Positions 53,241 to 64,000 of a stretch of DNA of 64,000 bases are shown in pieces. The position numbers and the translations under genes were made by a program. The stretch lies in NCBI GenBank assembly GCA_004194705.1, contig SADC01000234.1, positions 62,001 to 126,000 of the forward strand, read 5' to 3'. Each line of letters begins with the position of its first letter. Positions within the stretch are counted from its first letter, which is position 1. Below the pieces are notes generated by a model. It was not told the DNA's origin. It did no database searches and saw only the letters and a program-made list of their open reading frames with translations. This DNA is from Ditylenchus dipsaci (lineage: Eukaryota; Nematoda; Chromadorea; Rhabditida; Anguinidae).

Positions 53241-55560
53241 TTCTATTCTGTATATTTCACTAAAACCCATGGAGAAGCCATAAAGCCCTCATTTTCTCGT
53301 ACACCTTATCCTATATGTAGCTTCTCCTTTTAATTCACCTGCAAGCTCAATTTAATAACATCCTCTCCAATTCCCAGTTGCTCCATACTCATCTAATAGC
53401 CCACTTCCCTAGCCAAGCAACCATCCAAAATCTAGTAACTAGCAAGCCTGAGGGGATTAAGGCCAAAACAGCAAAGCAACCCTTAATTAGGCCGAGATTT
53501 TGGTGGTGGTAGAGGCAGCAGCTTCCTGTGCCCCTCTCCCCATTAATATTAACAATTATACGTGAGAAGAAGAAGAGGCAGATGAGAGCCAGGGCATCAA
53601 GGGTCTATGGATTAAAGTGGAGCCCTGGGCAAATTCCCCATGAAAAAGAAGAGCCCGCTAAGCACCCCCTGCTCCCAAACTTTTCATTAGCCACTTGTTG
53701 TTTTGGATATATGAAAGTGGAGGAATGTGCACAAATATGTGTGTGACTCACTTTTCTCAGTTTTTACAAATTTGAAAACTGAAATGAGGTTGGGGAAAAG
53801 GTGCCAGCCTTAATTACCCAAACTACATTTTGTTTTGGTGTGAAGCAACACAAAAAGTTGGCTGATTGGCCCATTTCCTGGGATTAATTGTTGGTTGGGG
53901 AGGTAATGAGACACACACTCGTTTACTCACTTAGCTGCTGGGCTTGGGGTTGCCATGTAAACGGCCCTATATTGCACAACAACAATAATAATAATGACTA
54001 AGCAGCCAGCCACCACCCAATTTAAACAAACTTCACAGGGAAGATTGAATTTGGAGTCTTTGAAATTTGAGAAAGGCTGTTTTAATTAGCAATGTGTGCA
54101 TTTGAACAGCAAGTTTGGCAACTAGTTGAGACTGGAAATAATTGATAAAAAGCAAGGAGAAAGTGGTTTGTTTGGAGTACAATAACCAGCCAAATTACTG
54201 TCCAAACCGGTGAAATGAGAATAAGTTTTGCTTATTACAATCCAAGTGTCTATTTCCAGTCATCTTAACCAGTGCATGAGAAAATGGCAAGTTTAGTAAA
54301 ATGGGTAGTTCGCAAAAGTTTATAAAATCGTGGGATAATCACTAGTGTTGGAAGCAATCATGAGCTGTTTTGCATCCGGAATTGGCTAGAAATCCATCGA
54401 AACGTCCATTTTAATGCCAATTCTGATGCCGAATTGTGAATTTTTGTGTGCGAATGAAAATGCTTCCAGAATAGGTCTGATTCATAAAAAAATTAAACAT
54501 TGTGCTAAAAAATCTCACTCTTAAAAAATAGCAATTAGAGGCAAACTTAATCATTTGAAAAATTCCGTTCAGTCAAAAAAATTAAAATTTTGGCACTATA
54601 TTTTTTTTTCAGAAATTGTGGTTTTAGGTACCCTTCAAAAATTATTGGGGAGGGGGATGATTTATTTCAGCAGCATTTTTGACAGGCGTATATTCCAGTA
54701 GCGTCGGAATTTGTTATTTCTAAATTTCGGAGCAATCATTTTTGCACAAAAGTTTTTTTGCTGTTTTCTTCAGTTTCTCCCAACTTTCCCAATTTTTTCG
54801 AGAAACAGTAAAAGCTCGGCAAAAAGAGCGAAAAAATTGTGAAAAGAATCAGCTTGGGGGACTAAGGCGAATTTATGGAATTGGTGTTCCGAACTTGACT
54901 AGGGTGGGTGTTCCAAAGTTGATCCTATTTATTATTTACATTTTTCTGTTGAGTCACTGGCCGATAAAAATCCTTGGTAACAGCATACTGTGGAAATTTT
55001 AAGTTAAAAATTTAAGTTAATAATTTTGCTCTCATAAATGTTGTCTCTGTTTTAGCCATCTCCATAAAATAGCAATGAAATTTGTGATGTTGTTGCCAAG
55101 GGTGGAAACCAATTAATTTGGGGTTCAATAGCCAGCCAGATTACTGGCCTAACCGGTGGAATCAGGCAGGGTTGTCGGGGGCAACCCCTCAGGGGTGCTC
55201 ATTAACCGGAGGATCATGCCTATTAGTAGTAGCTACTGCTGGCCTTTGGATCATTTGCAGCAGCACAACAAACAAGCTAAGCTCCTGCCCCAAAATTAAT
55301 TGGCGCCTTGGCAAGACCCCAAAAATATTGCTTGCATCAAGATTTTGGCGGCGACATAGGCCAGAAAATGTGTCAGTCCTTGCGGATTAATTAAAATTTG
55401 GGCAATATTTAGTGGGAAGCGAGTGAATACATGAGCAGCAATGCCAGTGTCACATTATTTAGCAGCATGCAAAGAAGGAGGAAGAAGACCAACTCCCTAA
55501 TTTTATATTAAAATTGAGCCCACACTCCTCCACAACAAAGTGTCATTTTCCGGCTTCTGT
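53241..55560. other. repeat-poor, GC-richer non-coding block, candidate intron or regulatory region
   Basis: Few MITE words, many TTAATTAG/AATTAATT-type AT cores and CCAGCCA words. A diverged pair, AATAACCAGCCAAATTACTG (54181) and AATAGCCAGCCAGATTACTG (55128), is followed by a shared AACCGGTG. No splice-framed exon is convincing. It may belong to a long intron of a plus-strand gene to the right. Confidence 0.3.
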
Positions 55561-55794
55561 CACCGCGGCTATTTTCTTTTCACTGCTTTTGCAAACAAGG
55601 GTTAGCCGAAAAAGTTGCAAATCTTATAGACAATTGAAAGTTTGTATTAAAAATTACAAAAGATTTTGAAAACTCACAAATTTTAAATTTAGCTTAAATT
55701 CAAAATCAACATTTTTGTTAAATTCACTTCTAGCATCGACATTAATATTTTTTAATAAACTTGACACCGAGAGGTTTGAGACTTGAAACACCAT

Positions 55795-55970
55795 TACAGT
55801 CGAACCTCCCAATAACGATCACCTTCCCATTAACGATCACCGAAAAAACTTTTGGTTGGTCTATATTAACTGAAATCTCGAGTAACGACCACTCCATTAA
55901 CGATCACCTCCCAATAACGATCACCTGAGGCCGGTCCCTAGAGTGATCGTTATTGGGAGGTTCGACTGTA
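55795..55970. mobile_element. mariner-like MITE
   Basis: TACAGTCGAACCTCCCAATA and TATTGGGAGGTTCGACTGTA are perfect inverted ends bounded by TA. AACGATCACC words repeat inside. 176 bp. Confidence 0.9.
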
Positions 55971-55976
55971 TTGTTT

Positions 55977-56490
55977 TTTCGGCCCTCTCCAACATGGGGG
56001 ACGCTGTTTCCACAATAGTCTTCTCTGTTATTTTTTAAAAACAAATAAATTTTGTAGTCAATTTTTTAGGCTTAGGCGAGGGTTTTTTTTAAATATGTTA
56101 AGACAGACTCAAACCTTTTGTCGAACTACAATAAAGTACAAAAAAAGTTTCAGTCCGTCAGAAAGAACGAATCAAGGAAAACAAGCCCCGCTGAACTTTT
56201 ACCCTCAATAAAACTTTTTGAGGGTTAGTCAATATTAGGAAGTTTTTTTGGAGGTTCGAAAAACATGTTTGAGTCTATCCAAACATACGCTGGTCTGTCC
56301 TTGCCTAAGCCTCAAAAACATAACAGGGTGACCAAGGCAAAACCAAGATTGTGTGAGAGCCGGCGCTTAAGGCGCCAACGCTTGGCCACCACTCCAGCGG
56401 CGAAAATTTTGTGCTTAGGCAGGCGTTCGGCCGGGTAGCCGGCGCTTAAACAATCCTGGGCAAAACCCCACCTCTGTTGGATAAGACCAA
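55977..56490. repeat. CTCTCCAACATGGGGG family element
   Basis: Related to 62127-62626: TTTCGGCCCTCTCCAACATG at the left, CACCTCTGTTGGATAAGAC at the right. Internal TTAAGACAGACTCAA and TTGAGTCTATCC-type words point inward. Confidence 0.6.
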
Positions 56491-57049
56491 AAAATTTTCT
56501 TTTCGTTTTTTTATTATAGATACTTCAATATGTTTTTGGAAAATATTTCAAGAGCTTCCGCGGACTGTTGAGACTCGAAAATCGAAAAAAAGAACAATTT
56601 TCCATAATTGCGTCAGCAAAAAATATTAAAATGCTGGGAATTTCCAGTCCCACCCTGTAATAACACATTTTAATCTAAAAAATTGTTTGTTGCATTAAGT
56701 GATTATTTTTTCTTGTAATTTTGTGAGAAATTTGCTTTCACTAGCTAAAAAATGATTACTTTGCATAATTTGGTAAAAAAAGACAATCAATTAGAGCGGT
56801 GTTCATACTTGTGTTTTTGGAGGGAAAAAAGCTTTTAGTAGAACACACACATAACTCTCGGTATTTTTTGCATTAATTTGTTGCTGTGAACCGGTGAGGA
56901 TTGAGGCAAGACTAACTGTATTTATTGACTCTTAATTAGCCTAGGAAACTAAGCCCATAAAAATACTCAAGAAGAACTACCATAGGGTTTGTAAACTATA
57001 GAACAATCACGTACAAAGGAAAACACAAAATAAAGTCAGATTATTGCAG

Positions 57050-57119
57050 GTCTTGAACACGTGAGCCGAAGAGCAGCTGGACCTCAGCACTGGAATGACC
57101 TGGAGAAAGCTATTAAAGG
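57050..57119 (+). CDS. candidate small internal exon
   Basis: An ATTATTGCAG acceptor, an open frame reading LEHVSRRAAGPQHWNDLEKA and a GTGTGT donor. Composition is coding-like and richer in GC than its flanks. It could belong to the same gene as the last-kilobase exons, but no joining exon was proved. Confidence 0.35.
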
Positions 57120-57289
57120 TGTGTTGAATTAATTATTGTAATTAAGTTTGGAAAAATAGCTTTTTTTCGTCAATATTTTTTGTCGACTATATATTTTAAA
57201 TGTGTTAATGTGGTTTCGAAGATGTGTGCAGGGTACTCACATCGTTTTTTCGGAAAAGATCATTTTATCGCACCCAAGATGTGTTTATA

Positions 57290-57660
57290 AGGTATATTAT
57301 ACAGTTATCTCTCGATATCGCGATCACTAAAAAAGTTCGCTCCCACCTAGGCTCCGACATTTTCAACCCAACTTTCGGAGAATTTTGCAAATCTTGTGGC
57401 TATGTTCTTGTTGATAAAACCGCTGCCCCCCCTTCTTTTTTCGTGATTTTTTTACATTGTGTAGTATTAAGCTTAGGCGAGAGTTGGCCGAATTTTAGGG
57501 CGGACTTGAACATGAATATATAGCAGCTTTGAGTCTGTCCTAACCTACTCTGGCAAACCTTTGCCTAATCTCAAATATTTACAAACAGAACAGGGTAATG
57601 TTTTTTTCGATGTGCTTGGAGGAGGAGGGGATGTCTCAACAAGAAAAGTGGCAATCTTGC
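57290..57660. repeat. mariner-like and CTTAGGCGAG repeat fragments
   Basis: TACAGTTATCTCTCGATATC at 57299 resembles the mariner-like ends. AAGCTTAGGCGAGAGTTGGC and AGTCTGTCCTAACCTACTC are words of the 55977 and 62127 family. Confidence 0.45.
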
Positions 57661-57707
57661 TTTGACATACTGGTTCGAAAATTGAAAGGATTCATATTTT
57701 ACCCAAT

Positions 57708-57764
57708 ACAGTCTACTCTCTGAACAAACTTTTGCACCTGCACTAATATCGAGAGTAGACTGTA
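57708..57764. mobile_element. 57-bp mariner-like MITE
   Basis: TACAGTCTACTCTC and GAGAGTAGACTGTA are perfect inverted ends with TA at the tips. Confidence 0.75.
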
Positions 57765-57799
57765 GTTTCTGAGAATCGCAACTGTTTTACGAGAAAGAT

Positions 57800-59300
57800 C
57801 TGCAACTTTCGAAATAAAAGTAGGTCATAACTAATAAATTCTCAAGTTTCGAAAAACCTGGCTAACTAAAATATAAATAGGCTTTTCCAATTCCAAGTTT
57901 TTATAACCCGCTTTGATTCTAAACTTAAAAGTGTAGACCACCAAAATTAAAGCAGTACTACTCAATTTCTTCAAACTCATCTGTTGATCAAACTGCATTA
58001 AAACTAAAAATACCACTTTCTTCCGACCAAGACTATAAAAATTGGAAAGTTTTGGCCCATCTGTTGCACTGCTCATCTTTATTGTCCTTTACTTAACTAC
58101 TTGATCCCTTAAAATGCTGCTTTTGAAAAACAATTAAGTGTGTTTCTTTGCCTCTTGCTTGCCTAATTCCTTAATTTGCCCTATTTACAGGGCGAGTCAT
58201 CGCCCGCATTTCCTCTTTACCAAATATTTTTTGCCCCCTTACAAGCATGATCTATTGATGGAAGGGAGAGAGGAGCAAGCTCCAACAAATCGAAAACATA
58301 GCAGCCTGGCGCCAACAGCGCCAAATAACACGGTCCTTTTATGACGGTTATGCTTTTTTGCTTCTAATTGTCCAAAAGGCCGTCTTCCTTAATAAGGTCA
58401 AAAATGAAAAAGAAAGAATACCATTATTCTGATGGATATTTTTTGAATGAATTTTGTCTTGATCTTCTTTGCTGAATTAATTGTTTCGGAAAAATTGCTA
58501 GAACAATTTTCGTGATAAAAAATACAATTAATTAATGCTAATCAGAACTAATTGGATCTTTTTTGTTTTATTTTCAATACTTTGATCTTTTATGACTTTT
58601 GTAGATAGTAGGTGGTCTAGAAACTTTTGATAATTATTCAAACTAAAATATAAAAAAACTGAATTTTTTTGTGTTTCGTGTTAAAACTTTTTTAATATTC
58701 GTTTTTTTCTAAAATCGTACTTTTGGCATTGTTTTCTCTAAACTAATTTCAAAAACTTCTCTCAGGCAAGTTGACACACAATTTGTAGCTCTTTTCACTG
58801 GCTTGATTTGAATGATAACTTTCTTGGAGCAGTCTTCAAATGGTGGGTCGAAAACACAATGTCAATAGAACGATTTGAATAAAAAATTGGGCGCTGAATA
58901 CGGTAATAAGTTTGCTTGAAATTCATTATTCAAATAATTTATTTTGTCGACTGAAATTTATTTTTGCTTTTTTAGTCAGATCAAATTTACTGATTCATCT
59001 ATCGTTTATTATCTTTGAATATCCTTTATCTCTTTCGGCATTTGGCTTTTCAATTTGTTCCTTATTGTTGTTATCGCTGTAAGAAGAAAGGAAAAATAAT
59101 ATGTTGTGGTCCGATTCCCGCATCATCCAAAAGGACCGGAAATGTGGTGTCTCAACGGCTGGAAGTTATCAATGATCGGATGTCCGCTTATGTGTTATGG
59201 TTCTTTGGCTAAGTGGATTACAAAAAATTGACGAAAAATTATTTTACTATATTCTCGCGGACCTTTTTGCCCGATGTGTGTTTGGAACATATGTAGAGAC
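57800..59300. other. AT-rich stretch without a supported gene
   Basis: 58190-58345 is richer in GC, preceded by a CTATTTACAG acceptor-like site, and has open frames. Phase and frame could not be tied to other exons, so no exon is called. The rest shows nothing recognisable. Confidence 0.35.
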
Positions 59301-59312
59301 TCATTTAACAAT

Positions 59313-59462
59313 ACAGTCGAACCTGGAAATAATGGCGCCCTTGGGGATCAGCTGGAGGTGCCCTTATATCCAGGGTGCCATTGTATGGAGGTGAGCTTTG
59401 TCGAATTTTCTTTCCGGCTAGCCAAATGTGGTCGAAAAAAAGCCGTTATACAGGGTTGATTG
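59313..59462. repeat. degenerate TACAGTCGAACCTG repeat
   Basis: The left end TACAGTCGAACCTGGAAATA matches the mariner-like family. The right end TTATACAGGGTTGATTGTA is poorly matched. Internal GGTGCCC/GGGTGCCA words pair. Confidence 0.5.
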
Positions 59463-59565
59463 TAATCAAAATTACAGTCTGGCGAGAGTTGAGCCAAAAT
59501 TTGTAGGACCTTAGGCGAAACATTGACTTGAGGTGAGGGTACGACAAAGTGGGTTAATTAAAATT

Positions 59566-59772
59566 TCAATTTTTTTGAGTTATGACTAAGAAATTTGATC
59601 TGACGCTGTCTTCAAAAAAGATTTGATTATTTTCGGACGGCTCATTTTTTTGATTTTCAAAAATTCGGTCTAGGTAGGCAAGAGTCCGAACCGTAGGAGA
59701 ATCAACCAAAATTGCAAATAGACCACATTTGTATGTCGACAATTCACGGTAAATATATTTTTTAACTTCCAC
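59566..59772 (-). CDS. possible coding fragment, minus strand
   Basis: An open frame of about 68 codons reads KKYIYRELSTYKCGLFAILV and TLAYLDRIFENQKNEPSENN, ending in a stop. Composition is coding-like but no family or joining exon is recognised. Confidence 0.28.
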   Translation of the reverse strand: MEVKKYIYRELSTYKCGLFAILVDSPTVRTLAYLDRIFENQKNEPSENNQIFFEDSVRSNFLVITQKN

Positions 59773-59833
59773 GCATTGGTTTTCTGCTGCTTAGTGTTTT
59801 TCAAAATGACCAAAGTTCAGCTGATCAACTTTT

Positions 59834-60396
59834 TTGCCTATTGTTTCTGGGGTGCCAGGTGCGGGATCGCCAAAACTGGTGAACAAATATGACAATAGAA
59901 GACAAAAAAATTGGCTGGCGAAAACCTTTAAGATCAACAAAACACTCCAAAAGCAGCTCTTCTCCCAGTTTTGTGGCTTGAAGCCCTTGGTGTCGGTCTT
60001 TTATTCCACCCTAAAAAGAAATGCTTAAGGTGTGCAGGAATGAACAATAAGCCGGGGATGGCGCCTCTTGCCCCTTTTCTTTTCTCTTCTTCTCCTTTTG
60101 TGACAATAATAAAAGTTTGGTTGGCTCAGAAGCGCGTGCGGCTGGCTGGAAAATTGCATAATAAAGAACAGATTTATTTTGGAGACACACAAACTGTTCT
60201 TGCAATAACACCTGACAACCGAAAACTTGTAGCTCAACTTTTTTTCATGTTGCCGAACCATAACAAAGCAATTTGTGTGGATAGTAAGGTTTTGTCGCTT
60301 AAAATAGCCTTATTTGCAGTGGAAGATATATTTATAGAAAAGGTTACGAATAAAAACTTTTTTCATAAGCATTTTACATTAAAGAAAAAGTTCTAA
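59834..60396 (+). CDS. possible unrecognised gene, two frames
   Basis: Frame 1 (59834-60028) reads SPKLVNKYDNRRQKNWLAKT and ends in a stop. Frame 2 (up to 60396) reads VWLAQKRVRLAGKLHNKEQI and AITPDNRKLVAQLFFMLPNH to a stop. The change of frame near 60030-60060 could be an undetected intron or an indel. No domain recognised. Confidence 0.35.
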
Positions 60397-60579
60397 AATT
60401 ATTTGATCACCACCCTCAAATAATTCTTGGTATCAATCAAGGAATGCTAAAAACGTTTTTTTGTTTTTTAATGAACAGAAGTCTTTAGCTTGCAAATTTA
60501 TTTTTTCTTTTTAAAGAGAATCGGCCTAAAATAGTGTCTAAACACGTCATGAAAGGCCTGGTCCAAATCTTTTGAATTT

Positions 60580-60915
60580 ATGAAGTAAGTAAACTGCCCT
60601 ATTGACCTTTAGCGGGCATTATTTTTAGCCTTGCCCCATATTGTATTTTTCTCAAAAAATTATTTGTCCCACCTGCTATATTTTTTTTAAATGTCTTGGC
60701 CCTGTGTCTATAATAATTATGTTGGTGGTGTGATTCTGGTAATCAGGTTGATTATGCTTAACACTATCTCCTTAACCATGATCACATTCAAAACCACAGG
60801 CGGACCAGGGAATTTTTCAAGAAAAAACAACAGGGGACCAAGCTAAGAATAGGGCCCTGTAAAGGTCAATAGGCCCTGTAAAGATAGGCGGTCAATAAAA
60901 AAGGGTCAATAGGCC
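60580..60915. repeat. foldback element
   Basis: CCCTATTGACCTTTAGCGGG on the left pairs with CCTGTAAAGGTCAATAGGCC on the right. CTTGGCCCTGTG and CACAGGCGGACCAGGG may pair inside. Confidence 0.55.
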
Positions 60916-61084
60916 CATTCCTCTAATAAACTCCTCTATCATCAACGACTTTGAATTCGGTTTCGAAACAAACATTTTTGGTTGTATTCATTGCCTTATC
61001 CATAGTTGCACGAGCGCCGGTGCCGACTTTTTTGTTGTTTTTTTTATAAAAAATACTCTTAGCATCTGTGGTAAGGAGAGGGAG

Positions 61085-61190
61085 GAGGTCGTAGGGTAAT
61101 TACCTACCGCCCCCCCCCTTTGGAAATACGTCACCCTCCCCTTGACCGTGAAAATTAGGCAAATTACCCCCCCCCCCCCCCTTGAGAAAG
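61085..61190. repeat. poly-C tracts
   Basis: C9 near 61111 and C14 near 61168 lie within GGTAATTACCTACC-type sequence. Similar long C or G tracts occur at 16009, 20588, 24128, 30101, 42500, 47860 and 48065, always in repeats. Confidence 0.7.
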
Positions 61191-62126
61191 TTCAAGTTGC
61201 GGCCCTGATGTTGGGTATGTTGGTTAAGCGAAAAATGCTGACCTTTTTATGGTTATTTTTGTGGTCTGCAAGCATGGTAGTTAGTCCATGAAGCAAGCAT
61301 GAAAACTATTGTTCTGAACAAGTGTGATGTTTCAAATAGTCCGTCTCAAATCAATCAACCGACTTTGTTTTCCAAAATAACATCAACAACGTTTTTAATG
61401 TTTATTAAAACTTTAAAATATTTAGTGATCGATTGGCCATCTTAACTACAAAAGAAACAGTTTCCAGGAATCTTTTCGCCAAATATTTGTTCCATTATTT
61501 CCAAATGCATTTGCTAATGCATTCTGCTACTCTAATGCTAAGCGATAAATAGGGGTGGGGGCTGGGCCCTGCTTCTCCTCTTCTCCGATCAGAAGACCGC
61601 CCAATTCAAAGTGTCTGCCCATGGACCCCTCTGCCCAAATTAAACATTTGTGTAAGGCAGAATGCTGTTTTCCCTTCTCCCCTTCCAGCCAGCCCAACTG
61701 CAGTTTTTATTGTTTGGAAATACTGTTGTTATTTGGGAACAGAGGTGTGGGTGTAGTAGTAGTTGTGAAAGTGGTACTGTAGTACTACTGGTATTAGTGG
61801 TACTCAGTACTGGTTCTCTTGCCAATATTTATATTAAAATTTGAGTTTAAAGGAGCACACCAGTGCGAATTAAAGCGGGGACTAGAAGTGTTTAAAAAAA
61901 TGGATCATTCCAAATAGGATATTGATGTGTTTATCCTACTTTAAAAAATTAAACTAAACACTTTTGTTGGATAAGGTAAAACCCTTATAAAAAATTTTCA
62001 AGCAAGTAAAAGATTTCTGCCTCCGAGACACCACCACCCACATGGGTATAACAGTTCGATTCATGATCATTAATTAACTTGTGTAAATTTTGATCGAAAA
62101 TCATCAACTTTGTGAGGAGAAGTTTC
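61191..62126. other. no supported gene; short GC-richer patch
   Basis: 61550-61830 is GC-richer with CTTCTCC and GTAGTAGT runs, like 50.2-51.1 kb. Short open frames on both strands have no recognised domain. Confidence 0.35.
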
Positions 62127-62626
62127 GGCGCTATCCAACATAGGGGGTTTGCCTTGGTCCCCCTATGGAACTTTTTGGTATTTTTTAGGTTTATGCTTAG
62201 GCAAGGGTGGGCCAACGTATGTTAGAATGGACTCAGACCAGTGTTTTCAAAGGCCACACCTCACACTTAGGGTCACACTAACTTCAGTGACCTTTTTATC
62301 TCAAATTTTGTGTAATTTGGCCAAAAATTATTTTTAACTAGAGTGTTTGACCACTCAATCGATAGGGACAAACCTCAGCTACAAAACTGTATGAAAACAT
62401 TTAAAATCCGAAAACAAAATTTGAGATAAAAAGGTCAATGAAGTTAGTGTGACCCTAAGTGTGAGGTGTGACTTTTGAAAACACTGACTCAGACATCAGT
62501 TTAAAATATGTTTCAATCCGTCCTAATATACGCTGGCCTACCCTTGCTTGAGCGTAAGCCTAAAAAATAACAAAAAAATTCCGCAGGGGAGACTAAGGCA
62601 ACCCCCACCCCCTTTGTTGGATAGGG
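62127..62626. mobile_element. CTATCCAACA family element split by a hAT MITE
   Basis: CGGCGCTATCCAACATAGGG at the left and CCTTTGTTGGATAGGGCCG at the right are inverted ends. Inner GTTTATGCTTAGGCAAGGGT pairs with ACCCTTGCTTGAGCGTAAGC. The hAT MITE 62239-62486 interrupts it. Confidence 0.75.
62239..62486. mobile_element. 248-bp hAT-type foldback MITE
   Basis: CAGTGTTTTC / GAAAACACTG ends. Exact 8-bp duplication ACTCAGAC at 62231-62238 and 62487-62494. Arms include ACTTAGGGTCACACTAACTT / AAGTTAGTGTGACCCTAAGT and TTTTTATCTCAAATTTTGT with its complement. Confidence 0.93.
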
Positions 62627-63219
62627 CCGAAGTTTCTCGAACGTTTAAAATGTCTCCATAAATTTCATTGAGGTCAGGTCAAATTAATTTATAGAAGCTG
62701 ATTTAAAGCCACTTTATATAGATCAGTCAGGAAAGTCATCACTCATTACAACTTATTTATTTATTAGAAGGATATCTCAGCTCTTTATAATCGGTTTGAC
62801 TTGATTTTTATGGATTCGGATTCAGGAAGATATCAAGGGTGACTTCTGGAAACATTTCCTTACAAATTGATGATTTTCGATCAAATAGGTCATGAATCGA
62901 TAGTCGTCCCCAAGCTTTAAAAACCATATGTTTTGCAAAGTGTTTTATTATAAAATTCTTCAACAGATTCATCGACCCGAAACAAGAAAAAGCATCACCA
63001 AAAACATAGTCAACAAAACACAGTCCACAAAAAATTGTGTGCACTTTTTTGTTTGTCTATGTGCTTCCTGGGCTCCTTTGGTATTTTGTATTTAGTGGTA
63101 TTTTGGCATTCTTTGGCTCCATAACCCATTAAATAACATTGAATGTAGCCAACCAGCGTGATTACCGAGAATTTAAACTGTGTTCAAGCAGAAATATTAC
63201 TCTTTAATATTATTTTTAG
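62627..63219. other. AT-rich sequence, upstream intron of the last gene
   Basis: Nothing recognised apart from an acceptor TATTTTTAG at 63211-63219. Confidence 0.4.
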
Positions 63220-63974
63220 TGTCAACCGAGCGCCCCAAAGATTTCGACCCCAAAACTAAAGAGAAGGAAAGCTGTTTATGGTGTGCTGGCAATAATCGAG
63301 TAGCTAGCTTTGCATCTACTGAAGTGCCTAATTTCAAAGTATTTAATTTAAATTTAAATTTAATTTTAAATTTAAAAAGCTAGCCGGAATTTACGTAGTT
63401 ACCATAATTTTTTTAGGCTTTAATGGCAGAAGGCAGACTGAAATCATCTGGTCGGTCAGATTGCAACTTCTTGGACCCGTCCCTGGGCATCCCTCGTCTC
63501 TCAGACTCTTCCCTTCTCAACTCCTCTTCAGCAGTGGGGACAGGGGCAGTCCGTCTTCACCCATCTCCATGTGCTCTGTCAAGTCCTTCAGCTCGTCCAA
63601 CTCCACCTTCAAGGATTCTTCTTCGTCATTCAACTTTGACAACATTTTTGATTCCACCAAACGAGCTGGCCACAATGAAGCCTTTGCGAGTGGGCAGGGT
63701 CGAGCTGATAAGTTAGAGCAGGATAGCAGCAGATTGGCTGCAGCGCTGAACCTCTTGCCTGGACTGCCTATGCTATCTAATCCTGCTTTGTTTGCTTCGC
63801 CGGGTAAACTCCTGGATCTAAAAGGATCAAAGCTATTCATAAGATTTTGTATTGTAGGTCTTTGGATGAATTCTACTCCGTCTTCTTCACTGGTTGACCA
63901 GCAGAAAGCCGCCTTTGAAGGCATTTCAAGGCAAAATATTGCTTCCTCTAGTGATAATTATGGATTGGGAGAAG
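63220..63974 (+). CDS. internal exons of an unrecognised gene, continuing beyond the window
   Basis: Exon 63220-63338 (acceptor ATTTTTAG, donor AAAGTATTT) reads STERPKDFDPKTKEKESCLW, then CAGNNRVASFASTEVPNF. It joins in phase 0 to 63417 (ALMAEGRLKSSGRSDCNFLD). That frame changes near 63535-63545, in a GGGGACAGGGG run, to one reading SPSSPISMCSVKSFSSSNST, FDSTKRAGHNEAFASGQGRA and SRLAAALNLLPGLPML. A GTAAAT donor follows at 63975, and a second possible donor GTAAAC lies at 63804. The product is Ser-rich and probably disordered, with one CLWC pair. No known domain. The minus strand is also open over 63517-63924, so strand choice rests on the splice signals. Confidence 0.55.
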
Positions 63975-64000
63975 GTAAATTTGATATTCAATATTGAAAT

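Noticed and set aside
63517..63924. 135-codon minus-strand frame opposite the last gene
   Set aside because: The plus strand has in-phase acceptor and donor sites and an adjoining exon. The minus frame lacks them, though it is not fully excluded.

Overview
This is an AT-rich animal genomic window, very probably from a nematode. Three things support that: a chemoreceptor gene of the nematode Srh/Str type (43.25-45.96 kb), many short GT-AG introns (about 45-70 nt) beside long repeat-filled ones, and TTTTAG-type acceptors a few bases upstream of some start codons, as expected for spliced-leader trans-splicing. No bacterial operons, rRNA genes or CRISPR arrays are visible. The species cannot be named from the sequence.

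Host genes resolved by reading splice sites and phases: (1) a minus-strand two-domain von Willebrand factor A (vWA) protein, about 9075 down to 1691; (2) a plus-strand ten-exon gene of unknown function, 19068-23672; (3) a secreted double GNAT-like protein, 31297-32231, with a broken duplicate at 15.48-16.62 kb; (4) a complete four-exon LRAT-domain protein on the minus strand, 39030-36718, with an LRAT-like fragment facing it at 36.24-36.63 kb; (5) a plus-strand Srh-type seven-transmembrane receptor, 43252-45959; (6) the internal part of an unrecognised plus-strand gene entering the last kilobase. Weaker single exons lie at 24.6, 25.6, 57.05 and 59.6-60.4 kb. Several otherwise clean coding regions carry one single-base frameshift in a short homopolymer, which suggests assembly indels, recent gene decay, or both.

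The rest is mostly mobile DNA. The clearest element is a 2575-bp LTR retrotransposon (4126-6700) with identical 183-bp LTRs, a 5-bp target duplication and one gag-protease ORF but no reverse transcriptase. It sits inside a MITE, which sits in a vWA intron. Other elements have readable ends: hAT-type MITEs with 8-bp duplications (12192, 20680, 62239), a Mutator-like foldback with a 9-bp duplication (47185-47560), mariner-like TA-flanked MITEs (3809, 14193, 55795, 57708, 40139), a decayed pogo/Tigger element (27854-28796) whose CCGTATTT ends recur in smaller MITEs, and two Merlin/ISXO2-type transposase remnants.

A striking theme is foldback elements whose interior is a cloud of degenerate copies of their own short word. 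The words include CGGACGGCC, GGATGT, GCATCGCAA, TTGCGGAC, AATGTAAGTG and TCGAGTACTCGA. They are often nested two or three deep and lie in introns. By layout: 1.7-9.1 kb vWA gene with intronic elements; 9.3-13 kb nested MITEs; 13-16.7 kb GC-richer patch and duplicated GNAT block; 17.4-18.9 kb Merlin remnant and foldback; 19-24.6 kb unknown gene with one foldback family in several introns; 26-31 kb repeats and pogo element; 31-39 kb GNAT, inverted repeat and LRAT; 39.4-43 kb foldbacks; 43-46 kb receptor; 47-50.2 kb nested foldbacks; 50-62.6 kb repeat-poor stretches broken by MITEs; 63.2 kb to the end, a gene.
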